Origin: an uncultured Winogradskyella sp.
Lineage (GTDB): Bacteria; Bacteroidota; Bacteroidia; Flavobacteriales; Flavobacteriaceae
Assembly: GCF_937958655.1 (NCBI RefSeq)
Contig: NZ_CALGNH010000013.1
Coordinates: forward strand, 1 to 64,000
Length of the DNA stretch: 64,000 bases
Direction of reading: 5' to 3'
Positions 31,484 through 42,197 of the stretch are shown here, piece by piece (within the stretch, counting starts at the first letter, position 1; each line of letters begins with the position of its first letter). The notes under the pieces were generated by a model. That model was not told the DNA's origin, made no database searches, and saw nothing but the letters and a program-made list of their open reading frames with translations. The translations under genes were made by a program, and so were the position numbers.

Positions 31484-32064
31484 TATAACTTTTTGAGAGC
31501 TTCTTTAATAATTTGCTCAACCTGTGCTTCTGGTTCAAATTTAACTATAGCATCCACAACTTTTTCGGACTGTTTTTTATTAAACCCTAAAACTTCTAAT
31601 GCAGATAACGCCTCATCTTTGTTAGTATTGTTTGGTATTAAAGAAAGTTCATCTATTCCATAAACTTTTAACACTTTATCTTTTAGATCTAAGATAACAC
31701 GTTGTGCTGTTTTAGCTCCAATACCTTTAACACTTTGGATTAATGCTACGTTTTCTGAAGCAATGCCATCTTTTATTTGTTCTGGCGTTAAGGATGATAG
31801 CATTGTGCGTGCCGTATTGGCACCTATACCACTAACAGAAATTAGTAATTTGAAAATTTCGCGTTCTACTTTAGACGAAAAACCAAATAAACTATGAGCA
31901 TCTTCTCTTACTTGTAAATACGTGTACAATCTAAGGTTTTCTCTATCTGGGATTTGAGAAAAGGTATGTAAGGATATATTTATAAAATAGCCCACACCAT
32001 TGCAATCTATAACAACATCTGTAGGATTTTTTTCAACAAGTTTCCCCTCTATGTGAGTAATCAT
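31483..32064 (-). CDS. ruvA: Holliday junction branch migration protein RuvA
   Basis: MITHIEGKLVEKNPTDVVIDCNGVGYFINIS, LISVSGIGANTARTMLSS, IQSVKGIGAKTAQRVILDLKDK. Confidence 0.96.
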   Translation of the reverse strand: MITHIEGKLVEKNPTDVVIDCNGVGYFINISLHTFSQIPDRENLRLYTYLQVREDAHSLFGFSSKVEREIFKLLISVSGIGANTARTMLSSLTPEQIKDGIASENVALIQSVKGIGAKTAQRVILDLKDKVLKVYGIDELSLIPNNTNKDEALSALEVLGFNKKQSEKVVDAIVKFEPEAQVEQIIKEALKKL

Positions 32065-32136
32065 GAATAGTGATAGTTAGAAGTCCAAATGTAATAAAAT
32101 TATTTACATTTAGTTATGGACTTTATAACTAAGGAT

Positions 32137-34422
32137 TTACTTTTTTTGTTGACGCTTTTTGCGTTCTTGCGCATCCACTACCGCAACAGTTACCATGTTT
32201 ACAATTTCATCTACACTTGCCCCTAATTGTAATATATGAACAGGCTTATTTAAACCTATCATTATTGGACCTATTGATTCTGCTTTATTGAGCTCCTTTA
32301 AAAGCTTATACGTAATATTAGCTGACCCCAAACTTGGAAAGATAAGCGTATTTACTTGTTTACCTGCGAGTTTAGAAAACGGGAAAATATCTTGAAGCAT
32401 TTTAGAATTTAGTGCAAAATCTATTTGTAATTCACCATCAACTGTCATATCTGGATAGGTATTATGCAAATAGGATACGGCTTCTTTCACTTTCTTTGCT
32501 TCTGGATTATCTGATGATCCAAAATTAGAATACGAGAGCATTGCAATAACAGGTTGAATCCCTAACATTTTAACGACCTTAGATGTCATATAGGCAATTT
32601 TAGCCAAATCATCTGCACTAGGATTTATGTTTATTGCTGTATCGCTTAAAAACATAGGTCCTCTTTGAGTCATCATAATATTTGTGGTTGCAATTCTGGT
32701 AACACCTTTGGCCTTTCCTATGAGTTCTAACATTGGCTTAACCACTTTAGGATAACTTGTGGTATAACCAGAAATTAAGGCATCTGCATCTCCTTCATTT
32801 ACCATCATAGCCGCAAAATAATCGCGCTCTCTCATAATTTTTCTGGCAAAATACTGAGTAACCCCTTTCCGCTTTTTACTTTTCCAATAGGCATCTGCAT
32901 ATTTATTTTTTCGCTCTAACTCTTCATCAGATTTGGGATCGATAATTTCAACCTTGGCATCAAACTCAATCTCTTTTTTTAATACCTCTATGGTATCTTT
33001 TCTTCCTAGAAGAATGGGTATTGCTATGCCCTCATCATATGTAATTTGTGCTGCCTTTAATACATCTAACTGATCTGCTTCAGCAAATACCACACGCTTA
33101 GGGCTTATTTTTGCTTTATTAGAAAGTAGCCGCACTAGCTTATTATCTGAGCCTAATCGTTCTAATAATTGATTTTTATAACGTTCCCAATCCTCTATAG
33201 GTTCTCTTGCTACACCACTTTCCATGGCCGCTTTTGCCACTGCAGGAGGTACTTCAGCAATAAGCCTAGGATCAAAAGGTTTTGGAATTATATAATCTCT
33301 ACCAAACGTTAGCTTGGTTTCTGAATAGGCAATATTTACTTGTTCAGGCACTGGTTCTTTGGCTAAATTAGACAAGGCCTTAACGGCAGCCATTTTCATG
33401 GCTTCGTTAATTTTAGTGGCTCTTACATCTAAAGCTCCTCTAAAAATAAAAGGAAATCCAAGTACGTTATTTACCTGATTAGGATAATCACTACGACCTG
33501 TAGCCATAATAATATCGTCTCTAGTATCTATGGCAAGTTTATAGTCTATTTCTGGGTTTGGGTTAGCCATAGCAAATACAATAGGATTTGCTGCCATTAA
33601 CTTTAGCATCTCTGGTGTTACAATGTCTGCCATAGATAATCCTATAAATACATCTGCATTAGCCATAGCTTCATCTAAGGTATCTATTTTTCTATCTGTA
33701 GCAAATTCTGCTTTCTGCGATGTTAAATTACCTCTATCCTTACGTATTACGCCTTTACTATCTAGCATTACTATATTTTCGCTTTTAGCGCCAAATGCCT
33801 GATACAAACGTGTGCATGAAATTGCTGCCGCACCGGCACCACTAACCACAATTTTTACGTCTTCAATATTTTTATCTGCCAGTTCTAAAGCATTGATAAG
33901 CGCTGCTGCCGAAATAATTGCCGTTCCATGCTGATCATCGTGCATCACAGGGATATCCAACTCTTCTTTTAAGCGCTGTTCAATTTCAAACGCTTCTGGT
34001 GCTTTAATGTCTTCAAGATTGATACCACCGAAAGTTGGAGCAATATTCTTTACAGTCTCTATAAATTCATCAACATTTTCTGTATTTACTTCAATATCAA
34101 AAACGTCTATATCTGCAAAGATTTTAAATAACAAACCTTTACCTTCCATCACTGGCTTAGAAGCTTCTGGTCCTATATTACCTAATCCTAAAACTGCTGT
34201 ACCGTTAGAAATTACAGCAACTAAATTTCCTTTAGCTGTGTATTTATAAACGTTATTCACATCCTTTTCTATTTCTAAACAAGGCTCAGCCACACCGGGT
34301 GAATAGGCTAAAGATAGATCGCGTTGAGATGCGTACTTTTTTGAAGGTACAACTTTTATCTTTCCTGGTGTGGGCTTAGCGTGGTATACTAAGGCTTCTA
34401 TGCGTTTGCTCTGTTTACTCAT
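32137..34422 (-). CDS. maeB: NADP-dependent malic enzyme with C-terminal phosphotransacetylase-like domain
   Basis: SLAYSPGVAEPCLEI, MHDDQHGTAIISAAALINAL, and PTA-like C-terminal half. Confidence 0.94.
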   Translation of the reverse strand: MSKQSKRIEALVYHAKPTPGKIKVVPSKKYASQRDLSLAYSPGVAEPCLEIEKDVNNVYKYTAKGNLVAVISNGTAVLGLGNIGPEASKPVMEGKGLLFKIFADIDVFDIEVNTENVDEFIETVKNIAPTFGGINLEDIKAPEAFEIEQRLKEELDIPVMHDDQHGTAIISAAALINALELADKNIEDVKIVVSGAGAAAISCTRLYQAFGAKSENIVMLDSKGVIRKDRGNLTSQKAEFATDRKIDTLDEAMANADVFIGLSMADIVTPEMLKLMAANPIVFAMANPNPEIDYKLAIDTRDDIIMATGRSDYPNQVNNVLGFPFIFRGALDVRATKINEAMKMAAVKALSNLAKEPVPEQVNIAYSETKLTFGRDYIIPKPFDPRLIAEVPPAVAKAAMESGVAREPIEDWERYKNQLLERLGSDNKLVRLLSNKAKISPKRVVFAEADQLDVLKAAQITYDEGIAIPILLGRKDTIEVLKKEIEFDAKVEIIDPKSDEELERKNKYADAYWKSKKRKGVTQYFARKIMRERDYFAAMMVNEGDADALISGYTTSYPKVVKPMLELIGKAKGVTRIATTNIMMTQRGPMFLSDTAININPSADDLAKIAYMTSKVVKMLGIQPVIAMLSYSNFGSSDNPEAKKVKEAVSYLHNTYPDMTVDGELQIDFALNSKMLQDIFPFSKLAGKQVNTLIFPSLGSANITYKLLKELNKAESIGPIMIGLNKPVHILQLGASVDEIVNMVTVAVVDAQERKKRQQKK

Positions 34423-34490
34423 ATCTCAGTAGAATTGAACCGCAAAGATACACATTGATTATGGTTATGAAAATTAAGATTGTTTTAGTT

Positions 34491-35456
34491 CTAAGAATTT
34501 AAAAACTCAATATTCCGCTTTAACCCAGAAAACTTAGTCCGCTTAACAGCTGACTTTTTAAACACTTTTCTAAAGGTGTCTTCTGTAATCTCCTCCCAAT
34601 CTTTTTTGGTCATGGATAACAAATCAGGGTGTGGATTAAAGAGTGGTTCATTATGTGATTTTGAAAACCTATTCCAAGGGCAAACGTCTTGGCAAATGTC
34701 ACAACCGAACATCCAATCATCAAATTTACCTTTAAATTCTGTTGGAATATTGTTTTTAAGTTCTATCGTAAAATACGAAATACACTTACTGCCGTCAACC
34801 ACATAAGGCTCTACTATAGCTTCGGTTGGGCATGCATCTATACAAGCGGTACATGTGCCACAGTGATCCGTTACGGGTGTATCGTAGGCTAATTCTAAAT
34901 CGATAATCAATTCGGCTATAAAGTAAAACGAGCCAACTTGTTGCGTTAATAAATTAGAATGCTTCCCTACCCAACCTAATCCTGATTTTGCTGCCCAAGC
35001 TTTATCCAATACTGGAGCAGAATCTACAAATGCACGACCGTGGACTTCACCTATTTCCTCTTGTATGAATTGGAGTAATTGTTTCAGTTTGTCTTTTATT
35101 ACAAAATGGTAGTCTGTTCCGTAGGCATATTTAGACAGCTTATAGCTATTTGCCGTTTGCTCTTGGCTTGGATAGTAATTTAGCAACAAGGACACCACAC
35201 TTTTTGAGTCTTCTACTAGCAAGGTTGGGTCTAAGCGTTTATCAAAGTGGTTTTCCATGTAGCGCATTTCCCCGTGCATATTTTGGTTAAGCCACTTTTC
35301 TAATCTTGGTGCTTCTTCTTCTAAAAATTCAGCTTTACTGATGCCGCAAGACAAAAAACCGAGACGTTTGGCTTCGGTTTTGATGAGTGAAGCCCTTTCT
35401 CTAGCTCTTTCCCCAAGGGAAAGAGAACTCAGACTGGTTGCATTTCGCTTACTCAT
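34491..35456 (-). CDS. queG: Epoxyqueuosine reductase QueG
   Basis: [34 protein letters not shown]...[18 protein letters not shown]. Confidence 0.94.
   Translation of the reverse strand: MSKRNATSLSSLSLGERARERASLIKTEAKRLGFLSCGISKAEFLEEEAPRLEKWLNQNMHGEMRYMENHFDKRLDPTLLVEDSKSVVSLLLNYYPSQEQTANSYKLSKYAYGTDYHFVIKDKLKQLLQFIQEEIGEVHGRAFVDSAPVLDKAWAAKSGLGWVGKHSNLLTQQVGSFYFIAELIIDLELAYDTPVTDHCGTCTACIDACPTEAIVEPYVVDGSKCISYFTIELKNNIPTEFKGKFDDWMFGCDICQDVCPWNRFSKSHNEPLFNPHPDLLSMTKKDWEEITEDTFRKVFKKSAVKRTKFSGLKRNIEFLNS
35405..35425. repeat. Perfect short hairpin inside the queG 5' coding end
   Basis: CTCTTTCCC-CAA-GGGAAAGAG; a related TTCCC-TTT-GGGAA lies at 35480-35492. Confidence 0.7.
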
Positions 35457-35506
35457 AATTTAAAGATTATAGAATTTCTTTCCCTTTGGGAAGCTAAGGA
35501 TGAGCT

Positions 35507-36529
35507 TTAAAAAAGTCCTCCCTGTATTGGACCTTTTATTTTACCCAAATGCTTATAAGCTTGTTCTGTGACTTCTCGTCCACGCGGTGTTCGCATTATA
35601 AAACCTTGCTGAATTAAAAAAGGTTCATAAACTTCTTCTATGGTTTCGGCACTTTCACTAACCGCTGTTGCTAAAGTGGTAATACCAACCGGTCCTCCCT
35701 TAAATTTATCGATTATTGTGGTTAATATTTTATTATCCATTTCATCTAATCCATGGGCATCTACATTTAAGGCTTCTAGCGCAAATTTGGCAATTTCAAT
35801 ATCTATTTTACCATTACCTTTAATTTGAGCAAAATCTCTCACTCGCCTTAACAAAGCATTTGCTATTCTTGGCGTGCCTCTACTGCGTCCTGCAATTTCA
35901 ATAGCGGCTTCCATAGATATAGGCATGTTTAATATTGATGCGCTACGTTGTACTATGGTCGTTAATAAATCTGTTTTATAATATTGTAACCGACTACTAA
36001 TACCAAAACGAGCACGCATTGGCGCTGTTAGTAGACCAGACCGAGTTGTAGCGCCAACTAAAGTAAAAGGGTTAAGATTTATTTGAACCGTTCTAGCATT
36101 TGGACCAGATTCAATCATAATATCAATCTTATAGTCCTCCATTGCAGAATATAGGTATTCCTCTACTATAGGACTTAACCGATGGATTTCATCAATAAAT
36201 AGTACGTCTCTATCGTCTAAGTTTGTTAATAAACCTGCTAAATCACCTGGCTTATCTAACACTGGCCCAGAAGTCACTTTTATACCTACGCTAAGTTCGT
36301 TAGCTAGAATATGTGCTAATGTGGTTTTACCTAATCCTGGCGGGCCATGAAAGAGTGTGTGATCTAATGCCTCATCTCTAAGATTTGCAGCTTGAACAAA
36401 AACTAATAAATTTTCTAATACTTGATCTTGTCCAGTGAAGTCGTTAAAAGTTAACGGACGTAACTTTTTTTCTACATCTAGCTCTTCTGGGCTAAAGTTA
36501 TCGTTGGATGGATTTAGATTTTCGTTCAT
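35507..36529 (-). CDS. ruvB: Holliday junction branch migration DNA helicase RuvB
   Basis: [65 protein letters not shown]. Confidence 0.97.
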   Translation of the reverse strand: MNENLNPSNDNFSPEELDVEKKLRPLTFNDFTGQDQVLENLLVFVQAANLRDEALDHTLFHGPPGLGKTTLAHILANELSVGIKVTSGPVLDKPGDLAGLLTNLDDRDVLFIDEIHRLSPIVEEYLYSAMEDYKIDIMIESGPNARTVQINLNPFTLVGATTRSGLLTAPMRARFGISSRLQYYKTDLLTTIVQRSASILNMPISMEAAIEIAGRSRGTPRIANALLRRVRDFAQIKGNGKIDIEIAKFALEALNVDAHGLDEMDNKILTTIIDKFKGGPVGITTLATAVSESAETIEEVYEPFLIQQGFIMRTPRGREVTEQAYKHLGKIKGPIQGGLF

Positions 36530-36671
36530 CTTTAGTTCCTGAGAAAGTAGGAATCTTTATAAATTATATATTAAAAATTCTAAAGCAACGCTTAGACAAG
36601 CTTAGCGTAACAGTTAAGAATGACAGCCATAACAACTAGTTAAATAAAATCTGCCTAAACAAATATAAAGA

Positions 36672-36711
36672 AAAAGACCTTTGGAAACTATCAGCTATCC
36701 AAAGGTCTTTT
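36672..36711 (-). terminator. Terminator at the end of the Act/cox operon
   Basis: 14-bp stem AAAAGACCTTTGGA / TCCAAAGGTCTTTT with flanking T runs. Confidence 0.85.
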
Positions 36712-36746
36712 CTATTCTTTTGTAAGATCTCTTTTTTTAAAAAGAT

Positions 36747-38543
36747 TTAATGGTGGAGTTCTTGTTCACCTTCTTTCATTGGAACATTTTGAGGTACAAA
36801 ATCTTCGTCATGCCCTGGTTTACTATAATCGTATGGCCAACGGTAAACATGAGGAATAGCTCCTGGCCAATTACCATGGATATGCTCTACTGGTGTTGTC
36901 CACTCTAAAGTATTAGATCTCCAAGGATTTTGCTCAGCTTTCTTGCCTTTAAAGATACTGTAAATAAAATTATACAAGAATACTAACTGTACTGCACCTG
37001 CTAATAATGCAAATATTGTGATCACAGATTGTGTATCTATAGTATCATCAAAAAGTGGAAAATTAGAATTTGTATAGTATCGCCTTGGTAGACCTGCCAT
37101 ACCTATAAAGTGCATTGGAAAGAAGACACCATAAGCACAAACTGCTGTTACCCAAAAATGAATATAGCCTAAGTTTTTATTCATCATACGACCAAACATT
37201 TTTGGAAACCAGTGATAAATACCTGCAAACACACCATACAATGCTGATATTCCCATTACTAAATGGAAGTGTGCCACAACAAAATACGTATCGTGTACAT
37301 TAATATCTAAGGCACTATCGCCAAGAATTATACCTGTTAATCCACCCGTAATAAAGGTAGAAACTAATCCTATGGAAAAGAGCATCGCAGGATTCATTTG
37401 TAGATTACCTTTCCACAACGTGGTTATATAATTAAACGCTTTAACCGCTGAAGGAATAGCAATTAACAATGTTGTAAATGTAAATACTGATCCTAAGAAT
37501 GGGTTCATTCCTGAAATAAACATGTGATGACCCCAAACTATAGTTGATAAAAATGCAATGGCTAAAATTGAAAGCACCATAGCACGGTATCCAAAAATAG
37601 GTTTACGAGAATTTGTAGCTATAACCTCTGAGGTGATACCTAAGGCTGGTAATAATACGATATAAACTTCTGGGTGACCTAAGAACCAAAACAAGTGTTC
37701 AAATAATACTGGTGATCCACCTTGATAGTGTAAAACTTCTCCCTGAATAAAAATGTCTGATAAAAAGAATGAAGTTCCAAAACTTCTATCCATAATAAGT
37801 AATAATGCCGCTGATAATAGCACTGGGAATGATATTACACCAATAACAGCTGTTACAAAAAAGGCCCATATTGTTAATGGCATTCTTGTCATAGACATAC
37901 CTTTTGTACGTAGATTAATTACGGTAACAACATAGTTTAATGATCCTAGTAAGGATGAGGCAATAAATATAGCCATTGATACCAACCATAAGGTCATACC
38001 CGATCCCGATCCTGGTTGAGCCATAGGCAAAGCAGATAATGGAGGGTAGATTGTCCATCCTGCTGCTGCTGGTCCAAACTCAACAAAAAACGAAGAAATC
38101 ATTACAACACAAGACAAAAAGAATAACCAATAAGACACCATATTTAAAAAACCAGATGCCATATCTCGTGCTCCAATTTGTAATGGAATAAGAAGGTTAC
38201 TAAACGTACCACTTAACCCTGCTGTTAGCACAAAAAACACCATTAAAGTACCATGGATTGTTACTAAGGCCAAATAGATATCGGCATCCATCACACCGTC
38301 TGGTGCCCACTTACCTAACAAGGCTTCAAATACAATATTAGCTTGCTCTGGCCAAGCAATTTGCATACGAATCATTAAAGACATAAGTATACCAATAATA
38401 CCCATAACTAAAACACCAGTTATTAAGTACTGCTTAGCAATCATTTTATGATCTTGACTAAATATGTATTTAGTTACAAAAGTTTCTTTATGATGATGTA
38501 CGTCGTGATCGTCGTGACCGTGTGTATCTACTGTTGCTGACAT
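36747..38543 (-). CDS. ctaD: Cytochrome c oxidase subunit I
   Basis: HLFWFLGHPEVYIVLLPALGI, WGHHMFISGMNP, HDTYFVVAHFHLVMG. Confidence 0.97.
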   Translation of the reverse strand: MSATVDTHGHDDHDVHHHKETFVTKYIFSQDHKMIAKQYLITGVLVMGIIGILMSLMIRMQIAWPEQANIVFEALLGKWAPDGVMDADIYLALVTIHGTLMVFFVLTAGLSGTFSNLLIPLQIGARDMASGFLNMVSYWLFFLSCVVMISSFFVEFGPAAAGWTIYPPLSALPMAQPGSGSGMTLWLVSMAIFIASSLLGSLNYVVTVINLRTKGMSMTRMPLTIWAFFVTAVIGVISFPVLLSAALLLIMDRSFGTSFFLSDIFIQGEVLHYQGGSPVLFEHLFWFLGHPEVYIVLLPALGITSEVIATNSRKPIFGYRAMVLSILAIAFLSTIVWGHHMFISGMNPFLGSVFTFTTLLIAIPSAVKAFNYITTLWKGNLQMNPAMLFSIGLVSTFITGGLTGIILGDSALDINVHDTYFVVAHFHLVMGISALYGVFAGIYHWFPKMFGRMMNKNLGYIHFWVTAVCAYGVFFPMHFIGMAGLPRRYYTNSNFPLFDDTIDTQSVITIFALLAGAVQLVFLYNFIYSIFKGKKAEQNPWRSNTLEWTTPVEHIHGNWPGAIPHVYRWPYDYSKPGHDEDFVPQNVPMKEGEQELHH

Positions 38544-38574
38544 AATCGCTTATCTATTTCTTAAAATGATTTTT

Positions 38575-39636
38575 TTATTTGTTTAAAGAATTAGCAAATG
38601 TTTTTTGCTCTGCCATCCAGGCATTAAATTCTTCCTCAGTTTCTACGATGATCTTCATTTGCATATTGTAGTGTGATCTACCACAAATTTTATTACATAA
38701 TAAAAGATAATCGAACTGGTAAGTTAAATCTTGCCCAGCTTCTTCAATTTCCGCTTGTCTTCCTACCCTGTGCTCATTAATATTTTGAACTTTATCTATT
38801 ATGTCTGGGTTCTGACGCATTTCTTCTGTGGTGACCGTGGGAGTAAACCCAAATTGAGTAACCATACCAGGTACACAATTCATTTGTGCCCTAAAATGAG
38901 GCATATATGCAGAGTGCAATACATCTTGAGAACGCATTTTAAATAGAACTGGTCTGTTTACAGGTAAGTGTAATTCTGTTACTATAACATCATCTTGTGC
39001 ATTAGGGTCATCTTCTGCAACACCTAAAATATTAGCTCTATCTAAATCTATTAGTCTTACGTTGGCTTTACCTAGCACGTTGTCCTCACCACCATATCTA
39101 GCTTTCCAATTAAATTGTTGTGCATATAGTTCTACCACTAGAGGATCTTCTTGATCGTCTAAGTCCATTATATCATTCCAAGTAAAAAGCCCATATATGA
39201 TAAGACCCGCTAAAACTATAACCGGAATACCTGTCCATATGGCTTCTAAAGTGTTATTATCAGAGAAATATAAAGCTTTTTTACCCTTTTCGCCTCTATA
39301 TTTAAAAGCGTAGTAGTGTAATAAAAACTGAGTCACTGTTTGCACAAAGAATATAACAACCATGGATATGATCATTAAATTATCTATACCTGGACCATGC
39401 TCTGACGCAGCATTAGAAGTCAACGGTAAGTCTCCTAAATAATAAAAACAAACAATTGTAATTACATAGATGAAGATTAAGAATCCCATCATTAAATAAC
39501 CATTTATGTTATTATCCTTATCTGTTGCCACTGGTGAACTTTCTGAACCAGCTTGAGCTAAATCAAAAATCTTTACAAGTTGCCAAATCGCAACCGCTAC
39601 AAAGAGTACAATTATAATCGTTAATAAAGCAGTCAT
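38575..39636 (-). CDS. ctaC: Cytochrome c oxidase subunit II
   Basis: AQQFNWKARYGGEDN, VLHSAYMPHFRAQMNCVPGM, LLCNKICGRSHYNMQM Cu-A region. Confidence 0.95.
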   Translation of the reverse strand: MTALLTIIIVLFVAVAIWQLVKIFDLAQAGSESSPVATDKDNNINGYLMMGFLIFIYVITIVCFYYLGDLPLTSNAASEHGPGIDNLMIISMVVIFFVQTVTQFLLHYYAFKYRGEKGKKALYFSDNNTLEAIWTGIPVIVLAGLIIYGLFTWNDIMDLDDQEDPLVVELYAQQFNWKARYGGEDNVLGKANVRLIDLDRANILGVAEDDPNAQDDVIVTELHLPVNRPVLFKMRSQDVLHSAYMPHFRAQMNCVPGMVTQFGFTPTVTTEEMRQNPDIIDKVQNINEHRVGRQAEIEEAGQDLTYQFDYLLLCNKICGRSHYNMQMKIIVETEEEFNAWMAEQKTFANSLNK

Positions 39637-39661
39637 TATCGTTTCTGTTCTTTTTTAATAA

Positions 39662-41017
39662 TTAATAATGGAAATGTTCACTTTCCTTCATAAATGGATT
39701 TCGCTTTGCAAGTAATGGTGCCTTACCAAGCGCTGTAAACACTACTAGTAAGAAAATGCCGCCGAATAGTAATATTGAACCTATTTCTGGTAAACCTATA
39801 AACCATCTTTCTACAACTGTTGCAGGCATAATCATATTAAATACATCTAAATAATGTCCACATAGTATTACTATCCCTGCCATTACAACAAACCAATTGA
39901 TTCTTTTATAATCACTATTCATTAATAGAAGTAGAGGAAATATAAAATTCATTGCTAACATACCAAAAAATGGCAGTTTATAATGCTCTATTCTTGTCAC
40001 AAAATAAGTTACCTCCTCTGGAATATTAGAATACCAAATCAGCATAAATTGAGAGAACCATAGATAGGTCCAAAATACACTAATACCAAACATAAATTTT
40101 GCTAAATCATGAATATGACTATCGTTTACAAACTCCAATAAACCTTTAGACTTTAAATAGATTGTTACCATTGCAATAACAGTAATACCACTTACGAACA
40201 TACTCGCAAATACATACCATCCAAATAATGTGCTAAACCAATGAGGATCTACACTCATTATCCAATCCCAAGACATCATAGACTCTGTATAAATATAGAA
40301 TACTAAGAACGCTGCTGAAATTCTAAAGTTCTTTTTAAAGTATCTGTTATCCTCTGCATTATCTTGAGCTATAGAAAATTTTCTTGAAAACTGACGGTAT
40401 AAAACCCAACCTCCTAAGAAAATTATACCTCTAATGAAGAAACCTGTTTTATTTAACCATCCAGATTTTCCTGCCACTAACTTGTCATAATTTTCATGGC
40501 CAACCTCGGTTACGCCATCTTTTAACCATACAAATAAGTGGCTATCTGCTGCAAAAGCAATTGCTAATACTATTAAACCACCTGGTAAAACATAAGATGT
40601 AATACCTTCCATTACTCTAAAAAGCACTGGAGACCAACCTGCTTGTGCCGCATATTGTATCGCATAGAATGCTAACACCCCTAAAGCAATCATAAAGAAA
40701 AAGAATGCTCCTACATATAGTGCCGCATACGGTCTATTATGAATTTGATGAAGTGCATGTTCCTCATGATGTGTTAAACCACTTTTAGCACTTTCACCAT
40801 GATGGTCTTCCTCATGCGTTAATTCACCATGATTGTTGTCATGGCTATTTGTAGCATGCGCATCTCCATGTCCATGATGTTCTGCAGCTAAGACTTCAGA
40901 AATATTATCTTCATTAACACTAAAAGAATCCATGAAGCCTAGCCCAACACCTAGCAGTCCAAGAACCACCATAATTATCGCGCCTATTCTTAATCGATTT
41001 GAAATTTTATATTCCAT
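39662..41017 (-). CDS. actF: Alternative complex III subunit ActF (quinol:cytochrome c oxidoreductase membrane subunit)
   Basis: NrfD-like multi-TM protein in Act gene order; His-rich N-terminal loop. Confidence 0.88.
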   Translation of the reverse strand: MEYKISNRLRIGAIIMVVLGLLGVGLGFMDSFSVNEDNISEVLAAEHHGHGDAHATNSHDNNHGELTHEEDHHGESAKSGLTHHEEHALHQIHNRPYAALYVGAFFFFMIALGVLAFYAIQYAAQAGWSPVLFRVMEGITSYVLPGGLIVLAIAFAADSHLFVWLKDGVTEVGHENYDKLVAGKSGWLNKTGFFIRGIIFLGGWVLYRQFSRKFSIAQDNAEDNRYFKKNFRISAAFLVFYIYTESMMSWDWIMSVDPHWFSTLFGWYVFASMFVSGITVIAMVTIYLKSKGLLEFVNDSHIHDLAKFMFGISVFWTYLWFSQFMLIWYSNIPEEVTYFVTRIEHYKLPFFGMLAMNFIFPLLLLMNSDYKRINWFVVMAGIVILCGHYLDVFNMIMPATVVERWFIGLPEIGSILLFGGIFLLVVFTALGKAPLLAKRNPFMKESEHFHY

Positions 41018-41039
41018 CTATATAATCTTTATCTAAATC

Positions 41040-41648
41040 TTATTTTTCTAAATCAGCTTTTAACTTTTCTACATAAGCTACAACTTGCCAACGCTCATGC
41101 TCATTCAATTGATTAGCATATGAGCCCATTGTATTTTTACCATAGTAAATAACATGGTAAATACTTCCTGTTGTAATAGCTCTACCAGCGTCATCATAAC
41201 TAGGAACACCTAATATTTTTTCGCGTTGTACGAGCTTTCCTTTTCCATCTCCTTTAGCTCCATGGCATATACCACAGTAAATACTATATAAAGGTCCACC
41301 AACTGAATAATCTACTCTAGGAGTATTTGGATCTACTTTTATAGAATCTACAATGTCTAATGGTATAGGGTCTGCCAATGGATTTGTTAAATTAGCTTTA
41401 GCATAATCATATCCAGCATTAGTATTTTCTATTTCGTAAGGCATAAAATCACCTCTAGGAATTGTGCCCTCAGCAGGTAATTGTGCTTCTATTCCGTTTG
41501 CAAAGGCATCCGATTCTTGATAAGCTTCATAACCAACAGACTCATACATATTAGGCATGTATTGGTAGTTTGGTCTCGAATTCTTTTGGCAAGACACAAA
41601 TCCTACCAAGATAACTAGTGCTAAGCTATATTTTAATGATGTCTTCAT
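41040..41648 (-). CDS. actE: Alternative complex III subunit ActE, monoheme cytochrome c lipoprotein
   Basis: Lipobox GFVSC; CGICHG heme motif; ATG at 41648. Confidence 0.9.
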   Translation of the reverse strand: MKTSLKYSLALVILVGFVSCQKNSRPNYQYMPNMYESVGYEAYQESDAFANGIEAQLPAEGTIPRGDFMPYEIENTNAGYDYAKANLTNPLADPIPLDIVDSIKVDPNTPRVDYSVGGPLYSIYCGICHGAKGDGKGKLVQREKILGVPSYDDAGRAITTGSIYHVIYYGKNTMGSYANQLNEHERWQVVAYVEKLKADLEK

Positions 41649-41649
41649 A

Positions 41650-42189
41650 TTAATGTGCATCTTCGTCTTTATCAACAATATTTATTTCAACAGCCCCTGT
41701 TTCTTGTAATAATGATGTTAATTCAGATTCATTATTATGAACTGCAATTTCCATTAAGAAATGATCATCTGTTGTTCTTGGATCTGGGTTCTCAGCCTTT
41801 TTAAAAGGCCACATTCTACTTCTTAGATAAAATGTTATTACCATTAAGTGAGCCGCAAAAAATACTGTAAGCTCAAACATAATAGGCACAAAGGCAGGCA
41901 TATTTTCTAAATAACTAAAGCTTGGTTTACCACCAATATCTTGTGGCCAATCTTCAATCATTATAAAATTCATCATTGTAATAGCAACGGTTAAGCCAAC
42001 GCATCCGTAAAGGAAGGCGGTAATTGCTAAACGTGTCGGTGCTAAACCCATAACCTTATCTAGTCCATGAACAGGAAAAGGAGTGTATATTTCTTCAATA
42101 TGATGTTTTTTTGCCTTTACCGCTTTAACGGCTGACATTAATACATCATCATCTGTATAAATAGCATGAATTACTTTTGAAGCTTCCAT
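41650..42189 (-). CDS. actD: Alternative complex III subunit ActD (DUF3341)
   Basis: VIHAIYTDDDVLMSAVKAVKAKKHHIEEIYTPFPVHGLDKVMGL. Confidence 0.92.
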   Translation of the reverse strand: MEASKVIHAIYTDDDVLMSAVKAVKAKKHHIEEIYTPFPVHGLDKVMGLAPTRLAITAFLYGCVGLTVAITMMNFIMIEDWPQDIGGKPSFSYLENMPAFVPIMFELTVFFAAHLMVITFYLRSRMWPFKKAENPDPRTTDDHFLMEIAVHNNESELTSLLQETGAVEINIVDKDEDAH

Positions 42190-42197
42190 AAACTATA

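Noticed and set aside
36585-36625. ACGCTTAGACAAGCTTAGCGT dyad near the ruvB 5' end
   Set aside because: Only a short 5-bp outer stem; not convincing as an element without copies elsewhere.
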